From positions 39,152,479-39,216,478 of the forward strand of contig JACGWO010000005.1 of NCBI GenBank assembly GCA_034509735.1: a DNA stretch of 64,000 nucleotides. Direction: 5' to 3'. Positions 24,719 through 37,175 of the stretch are shown here, in pieces. Within the stretch, counting starts at the first letter, position 1, and every line of letters starts with the position of its first letter. The position numbers and the translations under genes were made by a program. Under the pieces are notes generated by a model. It worked only from the letters and a program-made list of their open reading frames with translations. It had not been told where the DNA came from and did not search any database. Source of the DNA: Sesamum alatum. Its lineage: Eukaryota; Streptophyta; Magnoliopsida; Lamiales; Pedaliaceae.

Positions 24719-26398
24719 TTTCAGATCGGAAAAGGATCAAAATAGTTTTCTCTGATCAGAGCGAATCAATTATGGGAAGGAGTATATCTGGGCTCAATAA
24801 ACGGGCCGGGTTTGTATTTAGAACTGTATGGGCTATAAGTGTATAAGTTCTGCTTATTGGGCTCAGATTTAAAAGCCCACTATGATAGTCCAGTCATTGC
24901 CCTTGTCTTTTAGTAGTTTTGTGAAATTACAATAATACCCATGGTATTTAGATTGTTCATGAATTGGCAACTTTGGGTTTCTAACTCAATTATTTTGATA
25001 ATATAAGCGCAAAATTTATAATTTTTTAATGAAAAAACGAATGTTATAAAATGAACCCGTTATTCCTTTAATCTTATATTGAACTCCCCTCTGGTTAAAT
25101 CATTAGTCATGAGTTTGAATTTAATTGAAAATATAAGATTCACCTATTTATTTTGTTTATGTTATGGGTTGGCGACAACACATTTATAATATTAGATGCA
25201 GTGAAGATTGACGTTAATTCTTACCCGTGTTGGTGGAATCACGACAATCAAGTTGAATAATGTTCGAATGAGTTTTGGCCACCTTTTTATTTCATTAAAA
25301 AAATTGATGATGTTTTAGTCTAGATGTTAAAAGTTAAGATTCGATGAACAAGTTTAAAATCATGTGTTCGAATCGACTAAACAAGTAAGTAATTATTTCA
25401 CTTTATGAGAGGTTATTATAATATATTTTCACTGTTTTTGATTATATTGAGGTATTAATCGAATCGATATACTGCTCATTTTATTGAAATATTAATATAA
25501 CTATATAATTGCCGCTTATATACGGTAAAACAATTGAACAAAATAAAATGAAATAAGTGAGTATTTCATACTTTATATTCGATCGATTATTTCTTTTTTC
25601 AGAAACCCAAAAATAATAAAAATTCATTTCTTTTTGGGACAAACTAACAATATTTTCTTTAAAAAATACACTTATAAAGCATTAAAATAACTAACTCACA
25701 TTTTGCCCGGAATCTTCAACTGCACATGTTTGAATGTTCTTCCAATATTACAAAACCAAAAGCGTGCTTCACGCGTCAAATTTTTTATATACACCTAACT
25801 GCTAACTTGGTGAAGAAAAGTAGAACTGAGCAGCAGCCCACCAACTCATTCAATCATGGTTGCCAATATGTACTAAGGATTAAGTCTTTACGAAACAATA
25901 TGCCGACTTTTCACAATTTTAACAACAAATCATTGTCTTGACACACCGTTCCATTCTGTCTGAAAAGGAACATTGAGAAACCTCAACGCCCACAAATTTT
26001 CCGAGGCTGTCCATAGGCCAAATTTCATGAGAAAATATCCGTAAGTAGGCCTTGTTCTTGGCCCCATACGCGCTTTTTTCACATGTTTCTCTTGAATCTT
26101 TAGGTGGGTGCTGTAAAGATCCTCTCTTGATTGCTACCCTTTTGTTGTATTTCTGAAATTTTCACTTTTCTTTCTCCGCCGTCTCTGTTTCCTCGGTTTT
26201 TTTTCATCATTTTTAATGCAAGAATGTTGATGAAATGATTTAGATTAATAAAATCCCATTTTACTGCAAATGCCTGACACCAAGATTTTGCTCTTATCTA
26301 ACCATTTCAGGAAAAAAGGTGGGTAGTATTTATTTATTTATTTACACCCTTTTTTTGTCTGTATACAGTCAAGGGTTTCATTTTTACTCTCTCTCGTG
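24714..26398. other. Divergent intergenic region, VHA-c'' / NTT
   Basis: The two flanking genes are transcribed away from each other, so this 1.7 kb holds both promoters. A tRNA-derived SINE-like segment may lie at about 25315-25440 (ATGTGTTCGAATC resembles a pol III B box). No gene was recognised. Confidence 0.4.
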
Positions 26399-26405
26399 TA
26401 TATAA
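26399..26405 (+). promoter_or_regulatory. Candidate TATA box of the NTT gene
   Basis: TATATAA lies about 190 bases before the ATG, after a CT-rich stretch. This would leave a leader of roughly 160 bases. Position and sequence fit; it is not proven. Confidence 0.5.
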
Positions 26406-26590
26406 GATATTTGTGTATCTTCCTCAAGCCTCCCTCTGAGCAAGACTGTCTATCTTCCCATTCCGTTCCATCCCCCCAACCTTATCTCCTCTCTTTCTCT
26501 CTTGTGCTCACTTGATAAAAATCAAATCTTGGTGAGTTTCTCGAGGGAATTTTGTGTTGAAACAAGAAGAGAAAGAGAGGGGGTGGAGAA

Positions 26591-29500
26591 ATGCAGGGCG
26601 TTTTGCAGTCAAAAGGGCTTCTTTCGTTGCCTTCAAAGCCAAGAACGAGAGCTTTTGTACCACAGCCATCACAGGGTTTAAGGTATAGATTCAATCCTAC
26701 AAATCCCTTGTTGAAACCAGGGTTGGTGCTAAATGGATCCTCATTTTCGCTTAATGGGTTCTCAAAGTTTCAAGAATTTGTGGCAAAGCCTCAATTTCTT
26801 GGCCAAAAGAACAGAAATTACCCCTTATGTAGGGCTGAGGCAGCAGCAGCAGCAGATGGGCAGTCTTTGTATGGAGAGAAAGAATCGCCCAAGTTCATGG
26901 GTATTGAGGTGGAGACTCTCAAGAAAATAATACCTCTTGGGTTGATGTTTTTCTGTATTCTGTTTAATTACACAATTCTCAGGGATACTAAGGATGTTTT
27001 GGTGGTTACAGCCAAAGGGTCTAGTGCTGAAATCATACCTTTCTTGAAAACATGGGTGAATTTGCCTATGGCTATTGGGTTCATGCTCTTGTACACTAAA
27101 TTGGCTAATGTGCTGTCCAAGCAGGCTCTTTTCTACACTGTCATTCTTCCATTTATAGCCTTTTTCGGGGCGTTTGGGTTTGTATTGTATCCACTCAGCC
27201 AGTATTTCCATCCCACAGCTTTGGCTGATAAGCTCCTTAATGCTTTGGGTCCAAGATTTCTTGGGCCTCTTGCAATTATGAGGATCTGGAGTTTCTGCTT
27301 GTTCTATGTGATGGCTGAACTTTGGGGGAGTGTGGTTGTCTCAGTCCTGTTCTGGGGGTTTGCTAATCAGGTAATAGTCTCTCATATCAGTATTACATTT
27401 TGTCTGTGCATGTTTTCTCAAATTGTTCATCTATGCTTTGCATTGTAAGTAATTCAAGATTTTAGTTTGATTAAAAATAAACAATTCGATCAACCGTTGT
27501 CAGTTGATGATTTCTTTGTTTATTCCTTTGTTGTTTTTGTCCTGTATTTGAAACTATTGGTGATATGTACTTAGACTGTATAATGTGAGCTGGATTGAAG
27601 TAGGTCAATTTATAACAAGAAAATTGTTGTTTTAGTTCGCAAAAAATCTCCGTTTTCAAGACACTATTTTGTCTCCAGGGCTTTGTTATCGTTTCCGTAG
27701 CCTGAATCGGGATACAGTCAGTTGTATGCCTTGTATGGTTGGGATTTTATGCATGAAAAATTGAGGTTAACAGGTTGTGTGTGTGTTTTAATGATATTGC
27801 TTTCGTCGTGCTTTTTCCCACTGGTAATATGTCATTCTTGTATCTTTCCCAATAAAGGAGGAGATAAGGAAGACAAATCAGCTTAGCATTATATGAGAAT
27901 TGCAAACTTATCGTTCTTTCACTCTCATGTCATGTGTCTGTATATTTACTTGTTTCATCTAGATTAAAAGAATACTGGATCATTTACCACTAGTTTAATG
28001 CATTGTCTTGCAGATCACTACTGTTGAAGAAGCAAAGAAGTTCTATCCTCTTTTTGGACTTGGTGCTAACGTTGCCCTTATTTTCTCTGGTCGAACGGTG
28101 AAATACTTCTCTCAAATGAGGCAAAACCTGGGTCCTGGGGTTGACGGCTGGGCAATCTCCTTGAAGGGAATGATGAGTATTGTGGTGCTGATGGGGTTTG
28201 CAATTTGTTTCCTTTATTGGTGGGTGAATAATAATGTTGCTCTTCCCGCCCGAAGCCTGAAGAAGAAGGTAATGGGCTGCAACGATTATGTTATTTTTGC
28301 TTTCATTCTCGGTATATTATGTCATAAAATGTATAAGTTTCGATGCAGGCAGTTCTTGTACTTTTTTCGATTGTGGCTATGTTGCTTTTTAATTGTCTGT
28401 TAACGGTATTATTCGGCTTTGTCAGGATAAGCCAAAAATGGGGACAATGGAAAGTTTAAAGTTCTTGGTGTCTTCAAGATATATAAGAGATCTTGCGACC
28501 TTAGTGGTGGCATACGGTATCAGCATCAACCTCGTTGAGGTTACATGGAAATCAAAGCTCAAAGCTCAGGTAACACGAAACTTGGCCATCGCTGTCTGCA
28601 CCATCCGTCAGCGATTATGTCAAATTTTCGGTTTATTTCATTTCTCACGGCTCTCTAAATTGTACAGTTTCCAACACCGAATGAGTACTCGTCGTTTATG
28701 GGCGACTTCTCAACTGCTACTGGAATCGCAACTTTCACTATGATGTTGTTGAGTCAATGGATCTTTAACAAATACGGGTGGGGAACAGCAGCGAAGATCA
28801 CGCCAACCGTCTTGCTTCTGACCGGAGTCGGCTTCTTCTCTCTGATTCTGTTTGGCAACCCTCTTGCCCCAGCTCTCGCCAAGTTTGGGATGACTCCACT
28901 TTTAGCCGCGGTTTATGTGGGAGCAATGCAGAACATCTTTAGTAAGAGCGCCAAGTACAGCTTATTCGATCCGTGCAAGGAAATGGCGTACATTCCTTTG
29001 GACGAAGACACCAAGGTTCGGAAACTTAAACTACCTATTAACTATTCTACAAATATCAACTCATCCAAAATCCCCGTACGACGAACACGCCGTTTCATAG
29101 AACGGATGTTTATGTTAACTTCTTTAATCCATGTTTAGAACTTGATAAACAGCACGGCGTTGAGCTCAAATCGATTTGAACTATGCTTGCCACATTTTTC
29201 ACTTTTTCTTGTGTAGTATTTAAATAAACTCTATTGTCAGGTCAAAGGAAAGGCAGCGATCGATGTCGTCTGCAACCCGCTGGGGAAGTCCGGAGGCGCT
29301 TTAATTCAGCAATTCATGATTTTAACCTTCGGATCACTTGCAAACTCGACTCCATATCTCGGAGGCATACTTCTTGTGATTGTTCTTGCGTGGTTGGGAG
29401 CTGCCAAGTCATTAGACGGCCAGTTCACTGCTTTGAGGCAAGAAGAAGAGCTCGAGAAGGAGATGGAAAGAGCCGCGGTGAAGATCCCTGTTGTGTCTCC

Positions 29501-29597
29501 AAATGAAACTGGCAACGGTTCTCTGGCCGATGGGCCGACCCTAAATCCCACCGGAGGCGACTCGTCGTCGTCGGCACCATCATCTCCTCGCGTGTGA
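26591..29597 (+). CDS. Plastidic ADP,ATP carrier protein (NTT/AATP)
   Basis: Five exons, 26591-27370, 28014-28268, 28426-28569, 28668-29015 and 29241-29597, all meet at phase 0 and give 627 residues (Arabidopsis NTT1 has about 620). The protein exchanges cytosolic ATP for stromal ADP across the plastid inner envelope, feeding starch and lipid synthesis in non-green or dark plastids. The first 80 or so residues are rich in Ser, basic residues and Pro with few acids, as in a plastid transit peptide. The membrane part starts near KKIIPLGLMFFCILFNYTIL and continues with about 12 helices. Family stretches such as TILRDTKDVLVVTAKGSSAE, SKSAKYSLFDPCKEMAYIPL and GKAAIDVVCNPLGKSGG are present. The C-terminus is acidic then Ser/Pro rich. 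No lesions were seen. Bacterial relatives (Chlamydia, Rickettsia) belong to the same family. Confidence 0.95.
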
Positions 29598-30249
29598 TCA
29601 TATTTTTCCATTACTTGCAAAACAGGAGGAATAATCAAAGTACTTCAGAAAGACTTGTCAGGTGGATTCATCGTGTTAGGATTTTTCTGTCCAGAAATCC
29701 TATGTTTTGTTCCATTTGTAAGATTTTGTTTTAGCATCTTAAATAATCAGAGCCAGTTAGTCTTGTCACTCACTGAATTAAGCCCCTCAAATAGATATAA
29801 TTTTTTTTGCCCAATGTAGTTTTCTTAAGCTTATTAGATTTTCTCGGACAATTTCTGTTGTATCTTCTATTTCATTTTATATATATACATATAATATGTA
29901 AAAATGGAATGGGAAATGCAATAGAAAATTCAATAGGAAATCCAATCTGTTTCATCGGGATTGGATTTTTAATTGCAATTTTTGTTGCATTATCTATTCA
30001 AAATGTATGTTTAGAGTATGCTCAATTCAAATCCATATTTATATACACATCTTTTAAAAATTGGTTGAATTAAGCCCGACCTAGCTAAGAAAATTTAGAG
30101 GGTTCGTGGATAAGTTTATAAGTTTTTCAAAACATATACTGATTTTTTTGGTTAAAACAAGAGCTTGTAAAATTCAAAAATAAATTATTAGGGGCTTCCA
30201 ATATCTTTTAGGAAAGGCTTCTGATTTACTAATTAATTTCTAAATAAAA

Positions 30250-30673
30250 ATTATACCTACTTTCCCTGAGATTTGATATAATTATAAATACTCACTTATT
30301 GTTTGAAAAATTACACATACTCTCTTGAAGTTTGTAATCGTCTAACAAATAGCCAATTTTCATCCATTTTTATAGATGATCTGACCAAAATGCCCTTATG
30401 CACTGAATTATTTTTTATTTAATTCTTTAAATTTTTTTGGACTACAATGTGCAGGGAGAAGTTTCTTAAGCTTTTTACACAGAGGAGCAATAATGCAATT
30501 TGATTCGGTTGATTTTTCTACAATCTTAATAAAAAAGTTCAAGGGCAAAATGGTCAATTTTATGCATTTGGTTAAAAATTACAAACTTGAGGGTGGTATT
30601 TGTAATTTTTCAAATAACGAGAGGATATTTGTAGTTATGCCAAACCTCAAGGTAGGTGGTTGTAATTTACCCT
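30250..30673. mobile_element. MITE of the GGGTAAATTACA family
   Basis: The left end carries TTCCCTGAGATTTGATATAATTATAAATAC and the right end its inverted form ending GGTTGTAATTTACCC. The interior has CCAAAATGCCCTTATGCACT and GGGCAAAATGGTCAATTTT, shared with the copies at 51161 and 63165. A TAGACGATTACAAA-like block recurs. No transposase frame. Confidence 0.65.
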
Positions 30674-31384
30674 TTTTAAATTTTAACGATAAGTTCAATA
30701 TAATATCTTACAAGCTCTATAATTTTATTATATCCCAACATTCTATGGAGCTATTTTTAAAACAAAAATTTGACATTTTATAAACTATAAATATCTTATA
30801 AGATGTATGCGGCTGTGCGTCTATAAAATGTTCATAAGCTTAGCCAAACATCCACTTAATTGTCATGAAACGCTCTTGTCATCAAGACTCGTGAGATATC
30901 GTCAATCTCAGTCGTTACAATTCTACCAACGTATATTAGGTATGTTAAGTCGAGTCTTTGCTGAATCAAGCATTATAGACCGAAATATGACGATAAAACG
31001 AGGACGCTGTCTGCGGTCCAAAGTGAAATCTCACTGGAGCAACACAGGCAAGAACATCGTTCATCTAGCTAGGAACTTCCAAGTACCAGATTAAAATTGT
31101 TCCACAGCAAACCTACTGATTTCTTGTTTTTTTCTTAATAACTACATTGTAAGGATGAATTCGTCTTGTACCTCATCCTTCTCTTGTGAACTCTGCAGAA
31201 TACAAAATCCCAGCAAATCCGTGACATATTTCATTAAATGCTGCACCAAATGCAGACAAACTTGTAGCAGTTCATCACATGGTCCTCCTCGCCATTGATG
31301 GTGCCAAATGTTAGAACAACATATGCAGCACAAAATTCATCGTAGCCAACTTAACGGGTTATTTTTAGGTGATTATTTAAACGA

Positions 31385-31510
31385 CACCCTTGGATTTGTA
31401 TCGGACCCACGTGCAGGTTTCATATACGAAGGTTTGTGATCATCTTGAAACGTCGATCACACCCTTCAATCTGTGTGGAGTCCACATGTATGAAGGGCAG
31501 TGATCATTCG
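31385..31510. repeat. Two imperfect ~60-bp repeats with a G-box, upstream of the NPH3-like gene
   Basis: The block CACCCTT...GGACCCACGTG...GAAGG...TGTGATCAT is repeated with changes as CACCCTT...GGAGTCCACATG...GAAGG...AGTGATCAT. The first copy carries CCCACGTGC, a G-box core. This lies about 500 bases upstream of the ATG at 31968 and may be regulatory or a repeat relic. Confidence 0.35.
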
Positions 31511-31967
31511 AGGACCTGAATATCTTTTAATATGCAATCATTTGATTTTTTTTTTCGTAAATCATCCGACTAAAATCCAAATCTTTCCTCCGAGAATTTA
31601 CATCTCAAGAAGTAAAGATGAAACTTTTAAGGCCACATTGTTTGCAGAAGAGGAGTAAAGACGAGCAAAGAGAAAGAGGACAATGAGTTTTTAATGCCCT
31701 CCAATGACCCATCATGGCTTATTCTCTGCTACATTAAGAACAAAACTCGTAGCATCACCACACAACCCCATTGATAGTGATTTGAAAAGGGATCTATCAG
31801 TATCAGAAGCAAGGGCATTCTCGTCAACCATAAAAAAATACTACACTTGCCGCGTAGTTCATGTACTTGCCAAGTGATAACGTAATAGTCATAGATTATC
31901 TATCTACACTAGTTAGTTATGGAGCAATACTGAGTGCACAGAACTACTTCACATCTAGTGTCCCAAA

Positions 31968-33724
31968 ATGCAGAATTCGTCGCCGGAGTCCGTAACGTTA
32001 TCCAACAAGTTAGCACGGTCGCCGAGCGATCAACGCTGGTCCGACGTTTTGGACACGGATGGTTTCATCAAGACTCTCTCAGGAATCCAGGGGAAGGGAG
32101 TTAGGCCTGACCTGATTGGCTCAATCATCACACATTATGCCTCCAAATGGCTTCCTGACCTAGCCGGAGATGGGCCGACAACGGCCGTTTCCAGCTTCCA
32201 AGACTCGCCGGAGAGTATCACGGTCTCATGGATGAAGCAAAAGCTCTTGATTGAGAGTCTAGTTGGAATACTGCCCCCGGAGCAGGACTCCGTCCCCTGC
32301 AATTTCCTGCTACGTCTCCTACGCCTTGCTAACATGGTCGGCGTGGAGGCTAAGTGTCTTATAGAGCTTGAAAAGCGTGTTTCTTGGCAGCTCGATCGGG
32401 CTTCTTTGAAGGAATTGATGATACCGTGTTTTAGCCACACGTCCGCTACATTGCTCGACTGTGAGCTCGTTCTTCGGCTGGTGAGAGGCTTTGTGAGTTC
32501 GGAGGAAGTCGTCAGGAGTGGCGCTGCCCTTACCAAGGTGGCAAAGCTTGTGGATTGTTACCTTGCTGAGGCTGCCGTGGATTCCCATTTGACATTGCCC
32601 GAGTTTTTCGCGCTCGCTTGTGCCGTTCCCAGCCATGCACGTCCGACAGACGACGGAGTCTACCGTGCCGTGGATATATATCTCAAAGTAAGCTGTATTT
32701 CACCTTTTGTTATTTAGGACGAGTGCCGCTATGCGTCGTTAGCTAAATTTGGTAATTTTGGCGAAACTTTGATATTAATGTATCGTAGATGAATGATTGT
32801 GATTATCTCGAAACGCCTTTTGAACCAACACATCATTGAGCGAAGTAGCTAGCAAGATAGGTATTCCTAGGCAATGTCATGTGTAAGAGTCAGGTGCTCT
32901 GGCGACTCTGGCCATTGCATAAATCTCACAGCCCGGACCAATGAAACCGGGCCGGGCTGGGTCGGGCCATATTGGTTTACGTGTATATTTAATGGGCCCA
33001 CCGACCTAACAATTTATAACGTTAATATGAGGACAAATGTTTAAATACTTACTCAAGTGGTTTGATCTCGTCTAACTATTTTCAAAATGGTTTAGTCTAT
33101 GGCAAAACCACTTTAGAATGGGTCGGGTTTGAACCGGCCCGTTATAGTTAATCGGGCCTGTGGATTCTCTCTAGGTACAGTATCATATACTTTCTTTAAT
33201 TACACTTTGGTTTCTCAAATACAGTAGATTCATCTCATTTCCCTCTCTCACTACATATTCATGTACAGGCACATCCAGGATTGCCAAAGCAATATAGGAA
33301 TAGACTTTGCACCTTAATTGACAACAGAAAGCTCTCAGCAGAGGCGTCGCTTCATGCAGCTCGGAACGAGAGGCTTCCAGTTCGGGCTGTGATCCAAGTC
33401 CTCCTCTCAGAGCAAACCAAGCTCAGCAAGCACGTCGACTGGAGTGGGCCCTTGAGCAGCATCCGTAGCCCGGCAGTCGGGCCTGAGGGCCCGGCCCGGT
33501 GCATGTCGAGACGTGATCAGATGGTCACACAACAGATGGAGATCAAGAGGTTGAAGGAGGATGTGCTGAGGCTACAGAGCCAGTGCATGAAAATGGAAGG
33601 TGTGATTGAGCAGCTGTTGGAGAAGAAGAAGGGAAGTTTCAGGTGGAAGAAGCTCTTGGAGTTGCAGTGTTTGAGGCCTGCAAATGATCATGATAGGTTT
33701 TTGAATCATTATGTTGAGGCTTGA
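31968..33724 (+). CDS. NPH3-domain protein lacking a BTB domain
   Basis: Two exons, 31968-32687 and 33269-33724, join in phase 0 to 391 residues. The NPH3 domain fills most of the chain, from WSDVLDTDGFIKTLSGIQGKG to AHPGLPKQYRNRLCTLIDNRKLS and HAARNERLPVRAVIQVLLSEQ. A coiled coil follows (QMEIKRLKEDVLRLQSQ region, about residues 330-365). NPH3 proteins usually start with a BTB domain and act as CUL3 ubiquitin-ligase adaptors in phototropin and auxin-transport signalling. Here the ATG lies directly before the NPH3 domain and no BTB-like exon was found in the 2.3 kb upstream. A small BTB-less subgroup exists in plants (At1g52770/At3g15570 type, from memory), so this is probably the natural form. 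The intron holds a GC-rich repeat. Partners and pathway are unknown. Confidence 0.9.
32925..33170. mobile_element. GC-rich hAT-like repeat fragment in the NPH3 gene intron
   Basis: The left part CCGGGCCGGGCTGGGTCGGGCC and the right part GGTCGGGTTTGAACCGGCCCG are partly inverted, as in hAT-type non-autonomous repeats that carry CGGGCC motifs near their ends. Ends and target duplications were not resolved. Confidence 0.35.
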
Positions 33725-36269
33725 TGAGTGATTTGGTGAGTGTTATTGGTTTAATTAATCTTGCCTAATCTTGTAATTTGTAATGTTTTTTTTTTTTTTT
33801 TAAAATAATACTAGCTAGATCAACTTAGTGTTTTAAATTTCAAAAAATTAAAATTTTGCAAACTATTATAAGATTTTCGCTTAATTCATGTACAATGGGA
33901 TGTCGCGTTACAGACATTTTTCCTCTTTCAGATTGTGTTTGGATTTATGGATTTGAAGTTTATAATAACAAATCGAATACTAATAAGGAATATGTTCGTT
34001 TTAAAAAATTTCCTAAGCAATTCTAGTTTAAGTGATATTGGTAATTTTTATTTGTGAGTTGTTTATATTTATTATTTTATACTTTTATCTTATTTTGTGT
34101 AACATTATTCTTACTTAATTAAATTATGTTTTCTTGTGCTGATTTTATTTAGTGGCAATTTTTTTATTTTTAAAAATTTATTGATTTTAAATTATTTATT
34201 TAAAATTTAATCTAATTGGGCATATTCCATTAGGGGATTAATTTTTTTCTTAAATTTATATTATATAATTATATATATATTTATATACCATTAAGCCATG
34301 TTAGAATCCCAATATACAAAAATATCACACAAACACACATATGGTTTGAGTTGCCGAACACTTAATAAATTAAATGACACATCAGCAATTTCCATTCATT
34401 TTACCCAAAAATTGGCTCTAAAACCCTAAATCGGATGAAATTGACGCATCTTTGCAACATAATATATAAAATTAAAAACTATCGAAGTTGGTGCACTAAA
34501 ATTGAACGATGATCAAATTAATGAATTAAATTTTTTTTTCCCTATATGCCTCCATTGGGCAGGGTTAATCTAATAAATTTTTACATGTAATATTTCAAAA
34601 ATACATCTCGTAAAATTTTATTTGCTATTGACAGTGTTTTCGAGCTAAGATGTCAGTTGGACCAATATTTTTAGGTAGACATTCCTGGCCATTTTGTTAG
34701 TGTCGCACTACTTTAAAGTGAAGATTGTTGGTGACAATAAAGCAAAAAAAGGTCTAAATATGATGATATGAGGGAGACAGTACAAAGAGACGAAAAAAAG
34801 AAAAGATGCTGGTTGTTTTTATCTTTTTTCTTTATATTGAAAAAGAACGATAATACTTAAATACTTTTATAATTTTTGATTGGGTTAAAAAAAATTATAA
34901 ATTTTAACAAAGATTCAATACAAATGCATTTATAATTAGATCAAATCTCAACCAGCGTAATCTACCCTTGCAATAAATGAAACTTTCATTTGCCCATCCA
35001 TAAGTGCCAAGTATTGAGCATTTATGTCTCCCTCCCCAACTCTATCAAATTTCCCATCTTAAAGAGCCTAATAAAGATTTTGTTTAGGCAAAATCTTTTA
35101 ATTATGTTGGAACTTTAGGCGGTTCTCGAAAACCTATAATATAGACCTTATTGTTGAGAAATAAAATCTCAAAAAAATAAAATAAAAGGTTTTCCCCATT
35201 ATACTAGAGTGTAATTTATGAAAGGGAAGAGGTGTATTTATAGTTTTACAAAGATTATAAGGTGTTTGTGTAATTATGTCTAATTTAAGGAGATGTCAAT
35301 GTAATTTATTAAAAACAAATGTTTACTCAATGAAAAGAGAGACAAGAGGAACAATGGACATTGTACATTAAATATTGAGATAATTAAACTACCCTCCCTG
35401 GAGTTTGATATAATTATATATAAACTCCATATAATCTGAAAAATTACATGTACTATGTCTGATATTTATTTTCGTCTGACAAATAGATCTTTTCATTAAT
35501 CAAAATTTACTAAATTTGTTGAATTAGTAAAAATATTGAATGAAACAGTATGATTAATAATAATAATTTATTATTAACATATAGGAATGCATATTAACCA
35601 CACATCTTATAATTTGCATTGGTATTATTTAAGTATGATTAATAATAATTATTTATCACGATTTTTTTTTATCATAGTTATTAAAATGTGGGCAACAGTA
35701 ATTTTTTCTAGTATTTACATTTTTAATCAATTTATATGACTGTCATATTCATTCATTCATTATTTTTTAGTAAAATTATTGTATAATATGTGTAAGTCAA
35801 TAACTGATAATAATAAAAAGAAAAAAAAACTAAAAAGATCGAATGCGTGGCGGGCTCAAGTGGTAATTTCAAATTCTACCTGTAAGCCATGTTATGCTAC
35901 ATTCCCATTCGAGGTTCAACATATGTTACATTTGATATTTTATGTATTAAATATAGGGCTAAGTGTAATTTACCCTAATGTGTTAATAAAAAAGTAAAAA
36001 AAAAAAAAAGCTCTGTAAAAAAAATAATTTACTCCCTCTATTTCTCAAAATAAAGTCGAAAGACTCCTCGTGCGATTGCGTAAGGTGTATGCACATTTTT
36101 TTTAATAAAAAATATATTTATATTATTATTTTAATGAATTTGATTTGAATTTATATTCCAGATTTGCCCAACAGATCAATGATTTAGATTTTATTTAATT
36201 CAAATCAACAGTATAAATTTAAAATAGTATATTTATATAAATATATAATTATATATACAATATATAATA
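33725..36269. other. AT-rich intergenic DNA with repeat remnants
   Basis: The start is probably the 3' UTR of the NPH3-like gene. A degraded relative of the GGGTAAATTACA family starts near 35384 (CTCCCTGGAGTTTGATATAA), and a Stowaway-like end (TACTCCCTCTATTTCTCAAA) is at about 36029. No gene was recognised. Confidence 0.4.
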
Positions 36270-36476
36270 AAAATTATAAGAGAAAGAGAGGGAGAGAGAG
36301 AAGTCGCTAAGGGCTTGGAGAAGGGGAATGGGCGACGATGATAAAGGAGGATGGGCGGGGTGATTGGGAAAACGGGAAGGGCAATTAGGGGAAGGTGGGC
36401 GGGTGACTAGAAGCGATGGTGTGGGCTGGCGGCCATGGCGCGGGACGGGGCGGGCGGAACAGGGGGTGCGGGGAAA
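36270..36476 (+). other. Purine- and G-rich island with a G-quadruplex motif
   Basis: A GA-rich run (36270-36300) passes into about 170 bases with many G runs. GGGACGGGGCGGGCGGAACA followed by GGGGG at 36442-36466 meets the usual four-run G-quadruplex pattern. The surroundings are strongly AT-rich. No gene or known repeat explains it; it may be part of a transposon. Confidence 0.5.
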
Positions 36477-36589
36477 TTATAAAAGTATATATCTATACTA
36501 TTATAAAAAAAAAAAAATCCCTTTTTTATTCACATATAGAGGTGAATGATATTGCTGCACCGATTTTTTGTAATGCTAAAAAATAACTT

Positions 36590-37175
36590 TTAACTGATAA
36601 GATAATTGATAAATTAGTTTCATTCATTCATTCTTTCTTTATTTTAATGTGATGCTTTAGTTTATGTATTTTACTCTTATTAATAATATATTTTAAAATA
36701 TAAAAAATATTTATTATATGCATGTAGGAGGACGTGTCACGATGACTAGTATTATTATAAATATTTAATATTATATATATAAATATTATATTATGTATAT
36801 ATATAATAATTATTTTCTTAATAATCATAAAAATTCGCAAGGAGGGCTGGTGTATTACACTTCCTTTATATATTAGGGGGTGTTTGGCTCTATTTTTAAA
36901 AACTACAGGGGATCTATTGCTATTTTTTTCCACAAAAAGGTTTTTGCATATTATCAGTATCATGGTAGGGGATGTTGTTTTCCCATTAAATATATGAATG
37001 ATTCTCGTATTTTATAAAATTAATTGTTGTGACACGTTGTTCCTGCGTACATAAAATAAATATTTTTTTTACAATTTAAAAATATTATTATAAATAAAAG
37101 TAAAATATATAAATCAATACATCACGTTAGAAAAAGAAAGAAAATAAACTAATTTATTAATAAATGCAAATTTTA
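36590..37175. mobile_element. Inverted-repeat MITE, about 590 bp
   Basis: The left arm (about 36590-36760) and right arm (about 37010-37175) are inverted copies; both contain GTGTCAC next to a TATGCATGTAGGA or TCCTGCGTACATA block and a TATTTTA-rich core. A related arm appears at about 5190-5370. No coding frame. Confidence 0.5.

Larger units (their letters stand above)
29598..31967. other. Intergenic region NTT / NPH3-like gene
   Basis: The first 200-250 bases look like NTT 3' UTR. A MITE lies at 30250-30673 and a pair of imperfect repeats at 31385-31510. The final 150 bases should be the promoter and leader of the NPH3-like gene. Open frames here are short and match no family I know. Confidence 0.45.

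Noticed and set aside
30493..31094. Two plus-strand frames of about 95 codons each
   Set aside because: The first is mostly MITE sequence and the second has no recognisable domain, splice context or codon bias.
35840..35890. Possible tRNA-like piece (GGCGGGCTCAAGTGGTAATT)
   Set aside because: No cloverleaf arms or B box could be matched.
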